Positions 10,601 to 18,320 of a stretch of DNA of 64,000 nucleotides are shown in pieces; within the stretch, counting starts at the first letter, position 1; each line of letters opens with the position of its first letter. The translations under genes were made by a program, and so were the position numbers. A model generated the notes under the pieces. It ran no database searches and was not told the DNA's origin. It saw nothing but the letters and a program-made list of their open reading frames with translations. The stretch spans positions 23,347,990-23,411,989 of the forward strand of contig OX421499.1 of the NCBI GenBank assembly GCA_949126835.1. Direction: 5' to 3'. This DNA comes from Anisus vortex (Eukaryota > Mollusca > Gastropoda > Planorbidae).

Positions 10601-13600
10601 TGTTTCTCTCGGTCTATTTTGTTTCTCTCTGTCTGGTTTGTTTCTCTCTGTCTGGTTTGTTTCTCTCTGTCTGGTTTGTTTCTCTCTGTCTGGTTTTTTT
10701 CTCTTTGTCTGGTTTTTTTCTCTCTGTCTGGTTTATTTCTATCTGTCTGGTTTGTTTCTCTCTGTCTGGTTTTTTTCTCTCTGTCTGGTTTATTTCTCTC
10801 TGTCTGGTTTGTTTCTCTCTGTCTGGTTTGTTTATCTCTGTCTGGTTTGTTTGCGCTTTTGTCTCCCAGTCTCGCTCTTTTTCTCTGCCTCTCCGTCTCC
10901 CTTCCGCCTCTTTCTCACTCTCTCTCTATATATATGAATATCTGTAATGGTCAACGTCACTGTACCCCCACAGATCTTTCCCAGCCGGTCCTGTACATCA
11001 ACGGCAGGGCACAGACTGAGGAAAGAGTACCAATTAGCGAGCAGGAGGAGGTAGAAGTTAAATGTACCACAGAAGCAGTACCTTATCCTACCATAACGTA
11101 AGCTGCTTCTTGTATATTTGTCTTCTGTGTAGCCACCTAAACTTTAAGACCATCTAAACTTTAAGGCCATCTAAGCTCTAAGGCCATTTAAACTTTAAGG
11201 CCATCTCATCATTAAGGCCTTATAAACTTTTAAGCCATCTAAACGTGCGTTTTTGCCTATTGTTTTAACGTTATGTTAACTCCTAAATTTTAGTTTACCT
11301 ATAAACTTAACTTCTAAACTTGTTTGTGTAATCCCAAACATTTTAATTTATTTGCGTACATTTGTATCATTTTAATCTTTTTATATCTCTAAACTACATT
11401 AGTTTGGTTTAGGCCTACTTCTGAATGTTTCAGTAACATTCAGTTACTTTTAAACTCTCGTTCTTTTCTAAGCCTTTTGTTTACTTCTTTTTTCTTTACC
11501 TTAAACATATGTTTACCTCTAAAATATTGATCTCTTTTATTTTCGCTTCCGCTAAGCTTTCCTTTTTATTCTGAACTAACTTTTAGCATTAATTTAAATC
11601 TATGTTTTTACTCTAAACCATGTCCTTTAACGTTAAACTATCTTCACTTCTTAACATCTGCTATTTTTATTCTTCTAAACCTTTTGATAATTACTCATCT
11701 TTTTTACCTTCTAAAGTTTTTGTTAATTTCAAAACTTCTTATATCTTGTAAACTTTGCTTAGGTCCCAACATTCACACTGTCTCCGAAACAGCCGACATT
11801 TTTAACGGGACGGAGCAGTGTGATTGTGGCTCGACATTCCAAAAGACCCTGGTTTAAATCCAGGCTGCCCGTTAGGACTATTGTTTTTTTTTTTAAGAAC
11901 TGAAACTATCCAGCTCTGATGGGAACCTGACATTAGTTTGAAAAGTTAAAAACTGTTGGGCATTTTGATGATCATACAGCCCCTTGGATGCCGGGGCCAC
12001 AGAAGAAAGTCTCTATGAACCAACATTGTGTGAAAGAATGCTTTACCTTTTTTTTTGTAATTTATTTGGTTTTACTCTAACACCTGTGGCTGGATAGCGA
12101 AGTCGACAGTGAGCTCGTCTCACAAGCTTGACATCATGGGTTCAACCCCAAGGGTGCAGCCTAGCAGAAATATTAAATCCACCGCCGACTTGAATGGGGA
12201 GATGGGCGCCGCCACGTCTACTAAGCCCACAGAAAGGACAAATGGACACTAAGTGTCCAATAGCTCCTCTCCCCACACCCTCAACGACCCTTAAGGTTAA
12301 GGAAAAAAAAAACATGATTTCAAATGACATGTTAAGGCCATGCTATAGTAGCCGATAGGGGCCGTCTGTAAGTAATGTCCACCTATTTTTAACCCTTCAC
12401 CACCCCTGGAAGGGTGACGTTCTATGTGGACGGCCCCTTTAGTAAGATCTATTTGGGAAAGGACGGCGCTGGTGATATCAAACAGTTGACAACCTACTGT
12501 GTATCATTATGAATCTAATTTCTTCAAGATTGAAATCGGACAACGTGAAGCTGCTTTCTGTAGTAGGGAAAGATCCGATTGAGTCCCGGTCACCCGACGG
12601 CTACCACGTGCACGAGTACATAGTCTCCCACAAGGTGAAGGCTAAAACCTGTGAGCAACCCAACCAGCTGGAGTGCTCGTCGGAAAACCACTTTGGATTA
12701 TTGACCAAAAAGACTGAGATGTTTATACACTGTAAGTTGATGCGTTTGGATTATTGACCAAAAAGACTGAGATGTTTATACACTGTAAGTTGACGCGTTT
12801 GGATTATTGACCAAAAAGACTGAGATGTTTATACACTGTAAGTTGATGCGTTTGGATTATTGACCAAAAAGACAGAGATGTTTATACACTGTAAGTTGAT
12901 GCGTTTGGATTATTGACCAAAAAGACTGAGATGTTTATACACTCTAAGTTGATGCGTTTGGATTATTGACCAAAAAGACAGAGATGTTTATACACTGTAA
13001 GGTGATGCGTTTGGATTATTGACCAAAAAGACAGAGATGTTTATACACTGTAAGTTGATGCGTTTGGATTATTGACCAAAAAGACAGAGATGTTTATACA
13101 CTGTAAGGTGATGCGTTTGGATTATTGACCAAAAAGACAGAGATGTTTATACACTGTAAGTTGACGCGTTTGGATTATTGACCAAAAAGACAGAGATGTT
13201 TATACACTGTAAGTTGATGCGTTTGGATTATTGACCAAAAAGACAGAGATGTTTATACACTGTAAGTTGATACGTTTGGATTATTGACCAAAAAGACAGA
13301 GATGTTTATACACTGTAAGTTGATGCGTTTGGATTATTGACCAAAAAGACAGAGATGTTTATACACTCTAAGTTGATGCGTTTGGATTATTTACCAAAAA
13401 GACAGAGATGTTTATACACTCTAAGTTGATGCGTTTGGATTATTGACCAAAAAGACAGAGATCTTTATACACTGTAAGTTGATGCGTTTGGATTATTGAC
13501 CAAAAAGACAGAGATGTTTATACACTGTAAGTTGATGCGTTTCATGTCATTCTATCGAGTTGAAAAAACGGGCACTTAGACTCGTTGACCATGGCAACGA

Positions 13601-16600
13601 CAGTCTAACAAATTTCAATATCTTTACCTCCTTCCACCAGACAGTAAACTCCTATCGGAAGACTAATTGACACACTTCCTCGACAGCAAATTGACCTTTA
13701 CCGTGGAACATTGTCACGATTCCAATGACAACACATTCTAAAAAAATAAATAATTTGCGGCACCCATCGACAGCCCCCAATCACCAAAATCTAATTTTTA
13801 TCTGTTTTTCTAACGGTAAATAATGAAGGAACAAAACAACTGCACTACTTCTGATTAAACACTTTGTAAAATACCACAGCGTCTTTACAAGAGTGCACAC
13901 CGGTTATAGATCCACCAGTAGAGGCTAGATAATGGTCTTTTCTTTTACAAATTTAAATCATATGAGGACTCGTAGAAATTAAAAGATACAATTAAAGATC
14001 GCTCTTAGCGCTAAAAAACGCTGATAAGTTATAATATAAGTTCTTGGAAAAGGAAATAAGTTAATGAAAAGGTTTAATTTTTTGTTTTGTTTTCGGGGCC
14101 GTTGAACTTTTTTTTAGTTTACTTTTACAAAAGGCGTCGAGCTAGATGTGAAGAAAACTAGCTGGATGGGTGAGGTGCACCCGTAAACTTCAAGGCTTTT
14201 CTCTCTCCACCTCATCTCTCATCACACCCAAAGTTTTGCTTTGTTTATAAAAATTTCAAAGAAAAAAAACAATGTCTGGTATTGATTCATTGATACATTG
14301 TTATATCTGATACGCCAGGCCCTCCAATCAGGGCTATCATCAATGACCTTGAACTGTATGAAGAATACACCTATGAACTTGACCAAAGTCTGACGTTCTC
14401 CTTCGTCATCCGAGCAGTTCCAGATCCGGTGGTCACAAGTGTCAAGTCGTCGCTGAACGGAGAGTAAGTCGGTGACTGGGCATTGACGTCCAACGGCACA
14501 CGCTGTACAATTTCGTGGTTTTCTTTTTTTAATCCTTTTTTTTTAACTTAGCTTCTGTGTAGACAGGACTTGCTCTAGAATTTTTGACGACTTAGGCGGA
14601 AACAAATTCTGCGCCCTCATTAAAGTGCTTTCGGTGGGGAGAAACTGAGTAGTGTTAAGGCATACTTTCCTATTTTCTAAGACAACTTAAATAAAATACC
14701 CTTCGCCTTTCATTACCTAGTAATTCATCTGCCTTTGCTAGTAGCGCGCAGAAGTACTAAACTTTAATTTTTTTTTATTTTTAAATTCCAAAAAAAAAAA
14801 ATATCAATTATGCGCACAACAAAATTTGCGCCCTGTGCGGCCGCTTAGGTTGCCTATATGGACGAGCCGGCCCTGTGTCTAGACCATGTATGTATGTATG
14901 TATGTATGTGTTTCTGGCAACTCTTCAGATTGCTTATTGACCCACATCCCCGTCATACCATCGAGCTGACACTTGACACATAGACGTGTTTTCGATTGAC
15001 AACAAACTATATCAAATGTTTTGGCTAAATCCCCAAGGAAAGCAGTGTGCCTGTATATCAACTATTTGCCCGTTGTTTTGTTTCTTTCTTCGTGTGGTGG
15101 AAGAATCAATATGTCTGGAGGATATAACAAACAAAAAGAAGCATGTAAAGGATCTAAGCCAAAAAAAAAAACAATGTTTTAGAAAGCTGTGTAAGATGTT
15201 TAATGAAACCTTTATGCGGAAAGCCATGGTATAAGCACTATTTATATATATGTTAATGTTTATTTATCAACGCCAGGTTTTCAGGGTAAACAAAGAGTGG
15301 CAGCAGGTGACGGGTAAGGGGCAGTGTGCAAACCAGCAAGTTCTTAACCCCTGCACTAGTTTATCCTTATGTCGAGTGAACAAACCTTGTATCTAAATTA
15401 CACTCATTGAACTTGAGATTAAAATGTGTTTAAATCTTTCATCGTTATAATCATCAACTTTTTATCTGGGCTACATCTATTCACCTACTGTTTAAATAAG
15501 CTATAATTTATGGGTGGTGGTCACGGTGGCGGACCGTTCGGCTGGCGTACCGAAGGTCCTGCGTTCGAATCCCGGTGAAGGATAGGATTGATTCTCGGCT
15601 CTGTTCCTATGTCAACCCGACCCCCTGATGCGTACCTGACTTTAGTTGGGGTAAAATAAAGGCGGCTCGGCGATGTGCTGGCCATGCTATCCTCTAGTAT
15701 ACCGTGGACACAGAAAGTGGTGTACGCTGCTTCATCGGCCCGATTGATCAATTCGGTACGACGGGTACTTTACATAAATATACCTATGAGTAACTAAGTA
15801 TCACTAATATTATCTTTTTTTGTTAAATCTTAAAGCTCGAGAACAGAAGAGATGCCTTCAGATGTCGAAATCTTAAGCGAGGGCAAGTACGAGAGCAAAA
15901 ACTACCTGACCCAGTTTATATTCACATGTCGCAGAAAGCTGGAGGCTGAGGACTCTGGAAGAATATTCACCCTTGTAGTACAATCAGGAACGGTGACCGA
16001 GGAGTTTAAATTCACAATTCAACTTGCAGGTTAGTTGGTTGTTTGGTTACCTATTGTCGGCAACGCGATTGACTGACATACCGAAGGTCCTGGTTTCGAA
16101 TCCTGTTGATTCCAGGTCTCGAGGGTGTCATTGAGTCTACCATTTCTGAAGGGCACCTGCCTTTATTTGGATTAAAGTAAAGTCGGCTTGGCATTTTGCT
16201 GGCCACGCAATGCCCCAGTAAGCCGCGACCACAGAAACTGGTGAACGCTGCCCGGACGGGATACTTTGCTTTGTCTCTGATGGGATGTAGATCATCATAA
16301 CGAGGTCATGACTTTGATGAAAAATGTAAAGGAAAAGAAATGTGTCGCCCTTCTGCCATTTTTTTATCCGAAATTTTCACCGTCGTTATTAATCCTATTT
16401 GGCGAGCACTGTCTGACTGCGTAAATGTTTTCTTCAGGACAGGTGACAGTACCTAATACAGCGATAACCGACGTTTCTCATAAAACCCAAAGAACACCCA
16501 GAAGGCAACCGAAGAAGCCCAAAAAGAAGGTGGAAGAGTCCAACCTCTTTGCATGGATGGCGATAGGCGTCCTGGCGCTTGTGCTTGGAGTCATCATCGG

Positions 16601-18101
16601 CGTGGCTTTTCACTTCCTCAAGAAAAAGTCAGGTACACTGCTGGCCTTTTTTTTGTTGGGTTGTCACCCCTCCATCACCCCTCTCAAAAAAACCCATAAC
16701 ATGTGGTGAGTGGGCCGAATCTGGCCTTACACATTTAAAAAAAATAATAAACGATATAATTGACCACAGAGACGTGTTACCAAGCCGTTCCTTTTTGTTT
16801 ACATTGTCTACTTCTTGACACATCAAAGTCTGTATCCGCCTATAGTACTATACAATCCTTTAAGTGACATATAATTTATTTGAATCTCAACACAATTTTT
16901 TGATATAGTTCAATAAAGTGGCATCTCTACTGGGATGGGGGGGGGGTGGTGAGGGCAGCAGCTAAAATTTGATATAATTATATCGAAATGTCTCAAATGA
17001 AACTAAATATTGGGTACTTATTTGCTAGTCTTTAGATTGCGACTACTGTCTATAGCATATTTTACAACGGTTTATCTATCTTTTTATTTAAGACGTTTTT
17101 CATAAATTTTCTAATTTCTAATTTAGAACGTTTTTCTATCTTTAAATTTAAGACGTTTTTCTATCTTTTAATTTAAGACGTTTTTTCTAGCTTTTAATTT
17201 AAGACGTGTTTAAAGCTTTTAATTTAAATAACAATGTTATTCAACGTCATCATCACCATCATGGCTACTATTTACTTTGTTACGTCATCTAGAAACCTAA
17301 GCCAAGCCTGTTGCAAATCCTCTATAGAGCGTTTGCAATGGGCGGAGCTTAAGTTTTTTAGTGACGTTATTTGTAAATAGAGGAACCAATATGGCATATG
17401 GTGAAGTTTCTTATAATGCCAAGTTCACATATGAATATTGGCTATTCTACTAAAAAAAAAGGAGGTAAATAGTAGTACTGTAGATTAATTGATTAATGTG
17501 ATTAGGCTAGGGCCGGCTAGACCTATTTACACTTTCAATTTCAGTTTATAGGCCTACACTTTTAATGATTCGTAGGTTTGGCTAATGACTAAGTAGGGCA
17601 GCTACGATGCCAAGTGATAGTGTTGGTGAATAGGCTATCTAATCAAGTCACTAAAAAAATTAACATCGTCTATGATCTATGTCTATGATAATAATAAAAT
17701 AACCTATATTTAACAGACATAATACAGCTTAAATCTTAATAAGACTTAAAACACAAAACATCATTTAAAAAAAAGCTCGAGCCTATATGAAACTTTATTA
17801 ATACAGCGGCCATTGTACTTGTACACCACTACACAAAGTAAACAATAATCACGTGCTTTTTGTCACGTGATTGCAAACGCCCTATTGGAACAAAGCTCGG
17901 GATTCTAATTCTTTTTTGTTCGTTCTGTTTTCGCTTCGCAGAAGTAAAAGAATTAATACAAACGATATCACTGGACTAAATGTGTTTTTATTTGTGTCCC
18001 ACCTTATAGAGTCAGTTCAATATGACGATGACACTACTGATCAACAGTTCTGGCCTGATATGTCACCCAGTGGAACCCTCAGAGAATCGAAGATTATGTA
18101 A
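1519..18101 (+). CDS. Gene A: membrane IgSF protein, 5' end off-window, nine visible exons
   Basis: Predicted type I membrane receptor or adhesion protein; function unknown. Visible exons: 1519-1672, 2846-3002, 3587-3723, 10974-11097, 12529-12731, 14319-14463, 15836-16029, 16438-16632, 18010-18101. Together they are 1401 nt, an open frame of 466 codons plus TAA. Introns between Ig domains are phase 1 and introns inside the complete domains are phase 2, the usual pattern for I-set domains split over two exons. Each junction has a GT-AG pair that keeps the frame. Visible order: half Ig domain, three split Ig domains, transmembrane helix, short acidic tail. By comparison with gene B, a V-like exon and the first half of the first split domain should lie to the left of the window. 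The third intron holds retrotransposon RT-A in antisense. It is the inverted paralogue of gene B. No expression evidence is available. Confidence 0.82.
2846..3002 (+). CDS. Gene A exon: first half of Ig domain 2 (cysteine-rich)
   Basis: The acceptor is CACAG ending at 2845 (phase 1) and the donor is GTCAGT at 3003 (phase 2). The translation runs from PPEEKDMSLT through [17 protein letters not shown] to SFRGAKADG. This is a B-strand cysteine and C-strand tryptophan pattern (C-x14-W) of an I-set Ig fold, with three extra cysteines, spaced C-x-C-x4-C-x3-C. The frame stays open past the donor to 3129, but the next exon fits only if splicing occurs here. Gene B counterpart: 34732-34888, identical length. 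Confidence 0.85.
2850..3771. other. Intron and flank comparison block of Ig domain 2
   Basis: The intron 3003-3586 matches the inverse of 34112-34731 over most of its length. It has no other feature I can support. The stretch 3724-3771 matches the inverse of the gene B site and ends at the RT-A insertion point. Confidence 0.6.
3587..3723 (+). CDS. Gene A exon: second half of Ig domain 2
   Basis: The acceptor is the AG at 3585-3586, phase 2; the donor is GTAAGTA at 3724, phase 1. It encodes [19 protein letters not shown] followed by [14 protein letters not shown], the classic Y-x-C F-strand of an I-set domain with an NKHG turn, and ends VVH. This pairs with the B-strand cysteine in the preceding exon. 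RT-A inserted 48 bp downstream of the exon end. Gene B counterpart: 33975-34111, 137 nt in both. Confidence 0.88.
3772..4474 (-). repeat. RT-A 3' LTR
   Basis: 703 bp, near-identical to 8437-9141. Read on the element's strand it begins TGTTACG and ends CGTAATA, so the termini are TG...TA instead of the usual TG...CA. If the target duplication is counted as five bases (TCACT), the end shifts by one base. Confidence 0.92.
4475..4489 (-). promoter_or_regulatory. RT-A polypurine tract
   Basis: Directly inside the 3' LTR. On the minus strand it reads ATTTTAGGGGGAAGG, a purine run in the position expected for the plus-strand primer. Confidence 0.75.
4579..4893 (-). pseudogene. RT-A RNase H C-terminal remnant
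   Basis: The open part (4579-4797) contains FDFYISGCKFPLVVFTDHNP, then QRLFRWSLFLQEYNLDI and ending NVIADALSRL, the C-terminal half of Gypsy RNase H. The reading continues upstream to about 4893 (HPVCFYSKKFNVHQ), where it abruptly joins the RT N-terminus. Comparison with RT-B shows about 900 bp, nearly all RT and half of RNase H, are missing. Confidence 0.85.
4794..6413 (-). CDS. RT-A integrase followed by truncated RT N-terminus
   Basis: 539 codons. An HHCC zinc-binding N-domain (HLGIHKTYHK ... YCRSCHTCQ), then the catalytic core with DCVGPLPRTKAGHQYML (first Asp), QSDQGTNF (second Asp) and ESQGALERFHQ (Glu), then a GPY/F-type module (FGPYEVESKISDLNY). Beyond it lies the start of RT (HDVDVGNATPVKQHPYRVNP). 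The frame then crosses a deletion and ends in out-of-frame RNase H sequence. Integrase upstream of RT is the Copia order with Gypsy-type sequence. Confidence 0.9.
   Translation of the reverse strand: MSPQEAEQESTGYYLNDDMLFRKWKPPDASNDEEWRLVHQIVVPERYRADIMNMAHDTPMSGHLGIHKTYHKIMSHFFWPRLRKDVVRYCRSCHTCQMVGKPNQKIPVAPLKPIPAFEEPFSRVLIDCVGPLPRTKAGHQYMLTIMCASTRFPEAIPLRNIKAPNIVKASTKFFTLFGLPKSIQSDQGTNFTANLFKQVMDQLGIKHCMSSAYHAESQGALERFHQTLKNMIRTFCHEHEKVWDEGIHMLLFATRESVQESLGFSPFELVFGHSVRGPLKCMTETWMSPTATVGLLEHVLKFKTRLREAFLLAQSNLKQSQSHMKSWYDKKARAREFSPGDKVLVFLPIPGQPLQARYFGPYEVESKISDLNYSIKTPDRRKKKQLCHVNMLKAYFSRNSEIDSKKVSDPIPCSLNVTPVVPQDIVKEKFGQYKLPNSYILHNLDKKLSHLPLTEKNVLENVIKDFYNIFPDVPNKTNLNVHDVDVGNATPVKQHPYRVNPEKLVRKMASKLTIPFVSIQRNLMYIKRIIPQLKRSVLG
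6368..8236 (-). CDS. RT-A Gag-protease polyprotein
   Basis: 622 codons. The N-terminal half is a capsid-like region with a SCAN-like stretch (FRDYRKLDGQTHVEFLREK to LADRGEEGVHKAAVLADDF, about 7930-7670). It is followed by one zinc knuckle, CSYCKKEGHKLDNC (C-x2-C-x4-H-x4-C, near 7555). Next is a Ser/Thr-rich linker containing about six 15-residue repeats, and then an aspartic protease with the active-site motif LRDTGAS (near 6950). It overlaps the integrase frame by 46 bp in the -1 frame, so Pol would need a -1 shift; I see no canonical slippery heptamer. The frame is open. Confidence 0.88.
   Translation of the reverse strand: MDIQAFLLKPSVEKLDTTKFLRIVPRFFETKIDNSYYFPQFELAVKNFSVPETLWPTLLQTVLTGRAAEVFCSLTIEQQKDYQVAKQFILKAYELVPEAYRLQFRDYRKLDGQTHVEFLREKERRLERWLTSREIGNDFAKLKNIILMEEFKNCVRLDVRTHLADRGEEGVHKAAVLADDFVISHRFVKLPSDVKQKQSKVHEPTASTSTQSSSTTERKSSTVKESCSYCKKEGHKLDNCWKLKRKNEKAPSKVSACTVHWSPKSTSTSAVSDKAGKKDSKQTAFESSSASTHSVQDSSNTSLRCSTNSVESFPNTSLRCSTNSIESFPTTSSRCFTDSRKSFPHTSTRCSIDSHKSFTNTSSRCSPDSKESFSTASSRCFPDSIKSLTQVQMSTSDNTDVLLEDFKPFVSEGFVSLPGDSTSLRPITILRDTGASQALLLEGILPLSETTTTGKSILLRVVELGCINVPLHFIEIKSDLVSGPVVVGVRPTLPLEGISLLLGNDLAGGKVIAEPIVTREPNVSATPEEDQELYPACAVTRSMSLKTSKEESSTKAHNNFDDVDLETTFFATLEGNQTSSFDKTVSTREQLIEEQKSDPELAKLRETPCHHKRLSKSLQATT
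7075..7345 (-). repeat. 45-bp coding repeats in RT-A Gag-protease linker
   Basis: About six tandem 45-bp units encode a 15-residue motif of the form NTSLRCSTNSVESFP, each with one cysteine and a phenylalanine in an SF pair. They lie between zinc knuckle and protease. RT-B has no such repeats. Confidence 0.85.
8412..8429 (-). promoter_or_regulatory. RT-A primer-binding site, tRNA-Pro type
   Basis: Read on the minus strand this is TGGGGGCTCGTCCGGGAT, seven bases inside the 5' LTR. It is complementary to the 3' end of animal tRNA-Pro and equals the well-known proline PBS of murine leukaemia viruses. It primes minus-strand DNA synthesis. Confidence 0.88.
8437..9141 (-). repeat. RT-A 5' LTR
   Basis: 705 bp, near-identical to 3772-4474, with an extra AT pair in an AT run near 8978. 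It should contain the promoter of the element, reading leftward. It is followed on the minus strand by the primer-binding site. Confidence 0.92.
9185..9480 (+). repeat. CT-rich low-complexity tract
   Basis: An imperfect CT/CTGT microsatellite, counterpart of 33630-33940. It leads into the 19-bp minisatellite. Open frames here are low-complexity artefacts. Confidence 0.85.
9498..10852 (+). repeat. 19-bp minisatellite in gene A intron, ~70 copies
   Basis: The consensus unit GTTTGTTTCTCTCTGTCTG is repeated about 70 times, with variants such as CTCGGTCTATT. Because 19 is not a multiple of three and the unit lacks stops, all three frames stay open for hundreds of codons. These frames are not genes. 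Confidence 0.95.
10974..11097 (+). CDS. Gene A exon: first half of Ig domain 3
   Basis: The acceptor CCCCCACAG ends at 10973 and the donor GTAAGC starts at 11098; phase 1 in, phase 2 out. The translation begins [18 protein letters not shown] and includes VEVKCTTEAVPYPTIT, a B-strand cysteine followed by the proline-rich C-strand approach common in I-set domains. The exon follows the 19-bp CT-rich minisatellite by about 120 bp and precedes a 17-bp array. Gene B counterpart: 31042-31165, same 124 nt. Confidence 0.87.
11138..11240 (+). repeat. 17-bp array after Ig 3a donor (gene A)
   Basis: About six units of a CTAAACTTTAAGGCCAT type start 40 bp past the splice donor. Counterpart of 30850-31010. 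The following ~500 bp is a diffuse, diverged continuation (TCTAAAC...TTT motifs). Confidence 0.85.
11815..12030 (+). repeat. SINE-like element, tRNA-type head (arm A)
   Basis: Contains a B-box-like GGTTTAAATCCAGGC and a body with AGCTCTGATGGGAACCTGA and GGGGCCACAGAAGAAAG, related to the SINE family seen at 16045 and 37808. Its inverted counterpart is at 29757-29935, so it predates the duplication. Confidence 0.65.
12085..12300 (+). repeat. Second tRNA-derived SINE family (arm A)
   Basis: The head is GGCTGGATAGCGAAGTCGAC with B-box GGGTTCAACCCC, and the body contains GATGGGCGCCGCCA and ACCCTTAAGGTTAAGG. Related copies: 29465-29660 (inverted, gene B arm) and 19990-20090 (minus). Confidence 0.7.
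12356..12445. mobile_element. Short MITE with GGGGCCGTC terminal inverted repeats (arm A)
   Basis: About 90 bp. The left end AGGGGCCGTCTGTAAGTAATG and the inverted right end AGGGGCCGTCCACATAGAACG form imperfect inverted repeats around an AT/CCC-rich core. Counterpart: 29308-29402. Confidence 0.7.
12529..12731 (+). CDS. Gene A exon: second half of Ig domain 3
   Basis: The acceptor TTCAAG ends at 12528 (phase 2) and the donor GTAAGT starts at 12732 (phase 1). The translation includes LKSDNVKLLSVVGKDPIE, CEQPNQLECSSENHFG (F-strand cysteine) and [11 protein letters not shown]. The last 40 nt of this exon plus its donor are repeated about 16 times downstream as a 53-bp array; gene B (29063-29265, same length) has a single copy. 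If the first donor is skipped, translation reaches a stop at 12755-12757. Confidence 0.87.
12692..13542 (+). repeat. 53-bp array duplicating exon end plus splice donor, ~16 copies
   Basis: Each unit holds the last 40 nt of the Ig 3b exon (TTTGGATTATTGACC ... TTTATACACT) and the donor GTAAGTTGATGCG. About 13 copies keep GT; three have CTAAGT. Units differ by single bases (ACTGAG/ACAGAG, TTGATG/GGTGATG). Gene B has one copy. The unit length is not a multiple of three, and readthrough meets a TGA in the second unit. Confidence 0.96.
13543..14318. other. Gene A intron, no recognisable element
   Basis: Matches the inverse of the gene B intron (about 28019-28860) with moderate divergence, including the block GAGTGCACACCGGTTATAGAT. 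No coding or repeat structure beyond short poly-A and poly-T runs. Confidence 0.6.
14319..14463 (+). CDS. Gene A exon: first half of membrane-proximal Ig-like domain 4
   Basis: The acceptor TACGCCAG ends at 14318 and the donor GTAAGTC starts at 14464; phase 1 in, phase 2 out. The translation includes [17 protein letters not shown], then [16 protein letters not shown] and SVKSSLNG. Its shape is that of an Ig B-C strand segment, but the B-strand cysteine is replaced (SFVIRA). Gene B counterpart: 27874-28018, same 145 nt, also without this cysteine. Confidence 0.85.
14464..15505. other. Gene A intron, first part
   Basis: No supported gene. Includes a TATG microsatellite (14888-14908) and blocks matching the inverse of 27390-27870. 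Small open frames here do not resemble any family I know. Confidence 0.55.
15515..15775 (+). repeat. tRNA-derived SINE, family 1 (gene A intron)
   Basis: About 260 bp. Promoter boxes lie in GGCGGACCGTTCGGCTGGCG and GCGTTCGAATCCCGG; the body contains TTAGTTGGGGTAAAATAAAG and ends CGACGGGTACTTTAC. The counterpart in gene B is split by an insertion (26650-26735 and 27285-27370). Confidence 0.85.
15836..16029 (+). CDS. Gene A exon: second half of membrane-proximal Ig-like domain 4
   Basis: The acceptor TTAAAG ends at 15835 (phase 2) and the donor GTTAGT starts at 16030 (phase 1). The translation includes [39 protein letters not shown] and TLVVQSGTVTEEFKFTIQLAG split over these stretches. The [10 protein letters not shown] segment resembles the Ig F-strand D-x-G-x-Y-x-C motif but has threonine where cysteine belongs. 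A lone cysteine sits in the E-strand region. Gene B counterpart: 26337-26530, same 194 nt. Confidence 0.88.
16045..16290 (+). repeat. tRNA-derived SINE, family 1, older copy (gene A)
   Basis: B-box GGTTTCGAATCCTG, body ATTGAGTCTACC and GGTGAACGCTGCCCGGACGG. Shared with gene B at 26045-26310, hence older than the duplication. Confidence 0.8.
16438..16632 (+). CDS. Gene A exon: stalk and transmembrane helix
   Basis: The acceptor TTCTTCAG ends at 16437 and the donor GTACAC starts at 16633, phase 1 on both sides. It encodes a basic proline-rich stalk (TQRTPRRQPKKPKKK), then a hydrophobic helix AWMAIGVLALVLGVIIGVAF, then a HFLKKKS stop-transfer end. Gene B has the same exon at 25675-25872 with one extra codon. 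The translation stays open past the donor, but the tail exon at 18010 continues the frame. Confidence 0.88.
17060..17235 (+). repeat. ~25-bp diverged tandem repeat in gene A intron
   Basis: Five or so units of the type TTCTATCTTTTAATTTAAGACG. Counterpart in gene B at about 25185-25345. Confidence 0.75.
17322..17882. mobile_element. Nonautonomous DNA transposon in gene A intron
   Basis: About 560 bp. Ends share GCGTTTGCAAT in inverted orientation (17328-17338 and 17871-17881), the right one continuing into the palindromic CACGTG region. It shares several blocks with 38500-39055 (GGGCGGAGCTTAAGTTTTT, GATTAATGTGATTAGGCTAG). Gene B lacks it at the matching intron. Flanking TA may be the target duplication. 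Confidence 0.72.
18010..18101 (+). CDS. Gene A terminal exon: cytoplasmic tail and stop
   Basis: The acceptor CCTTATAG ends at 18009, phase 1. It encodes a 30-residue acidic tail, ESVQYDDDTTDQQFWPDM then SPSGTLRESKIM, and TAA at 18099-18101. Gene B's equivalent (24709-24800, also 92 nt) reads [14 protein letters not shown] and ends [13 protein letters not shown] and ESKI are shared. I see no ITIM, ITAM or convincing PDZ ligand. The stop codon lies inside the first unit of a 38-bp tandem repeat. Confidence 0.83.
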
Positions 18102-18320
18102 ATTAATTTTACAGTTTACATAGGTACAAGATTAAGTAAATTAATTGTACAGTATACATAGGCACTAGACTAAGTAAATTAATTTTACAGTTTACATAGT
18201 TACTAGATTAGGTAAATTAATTTTACTGTTTACATAGGTACCAGTTTAAGTAAATTAATATTACAGTTTACATAGGCACTAGATAAAGTGAATTGTTTTT
18301 TTTTTAGTTTACATGGGCAC
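18098..18320 (+). repeat. 38-bp array starting in the gene A stop codon
   Basis: About six units of the type GTAAATTAATTTTACAG plus TTTACATAGGTACTAGATTAA. The first unit includes the last bases of the coding exon and TAA. Homologous array at 23640-24720 downstream of gene B. Confidence 0.9.

Noticed and set aside
9478..11101. Long hydrophobic open frames (up to 516 codons) in the CT-rich region
   Set aside because: They are translations of the 19-bp minisatellite in several frames at once. Only the last 124 nt (10974-11097) is an exon.
15540..15580. tRNA gene
   Set aside because: Only the A- and B-box-like parts exist and no complete cloverleaf; the rest is a SINE body seen in several copies.
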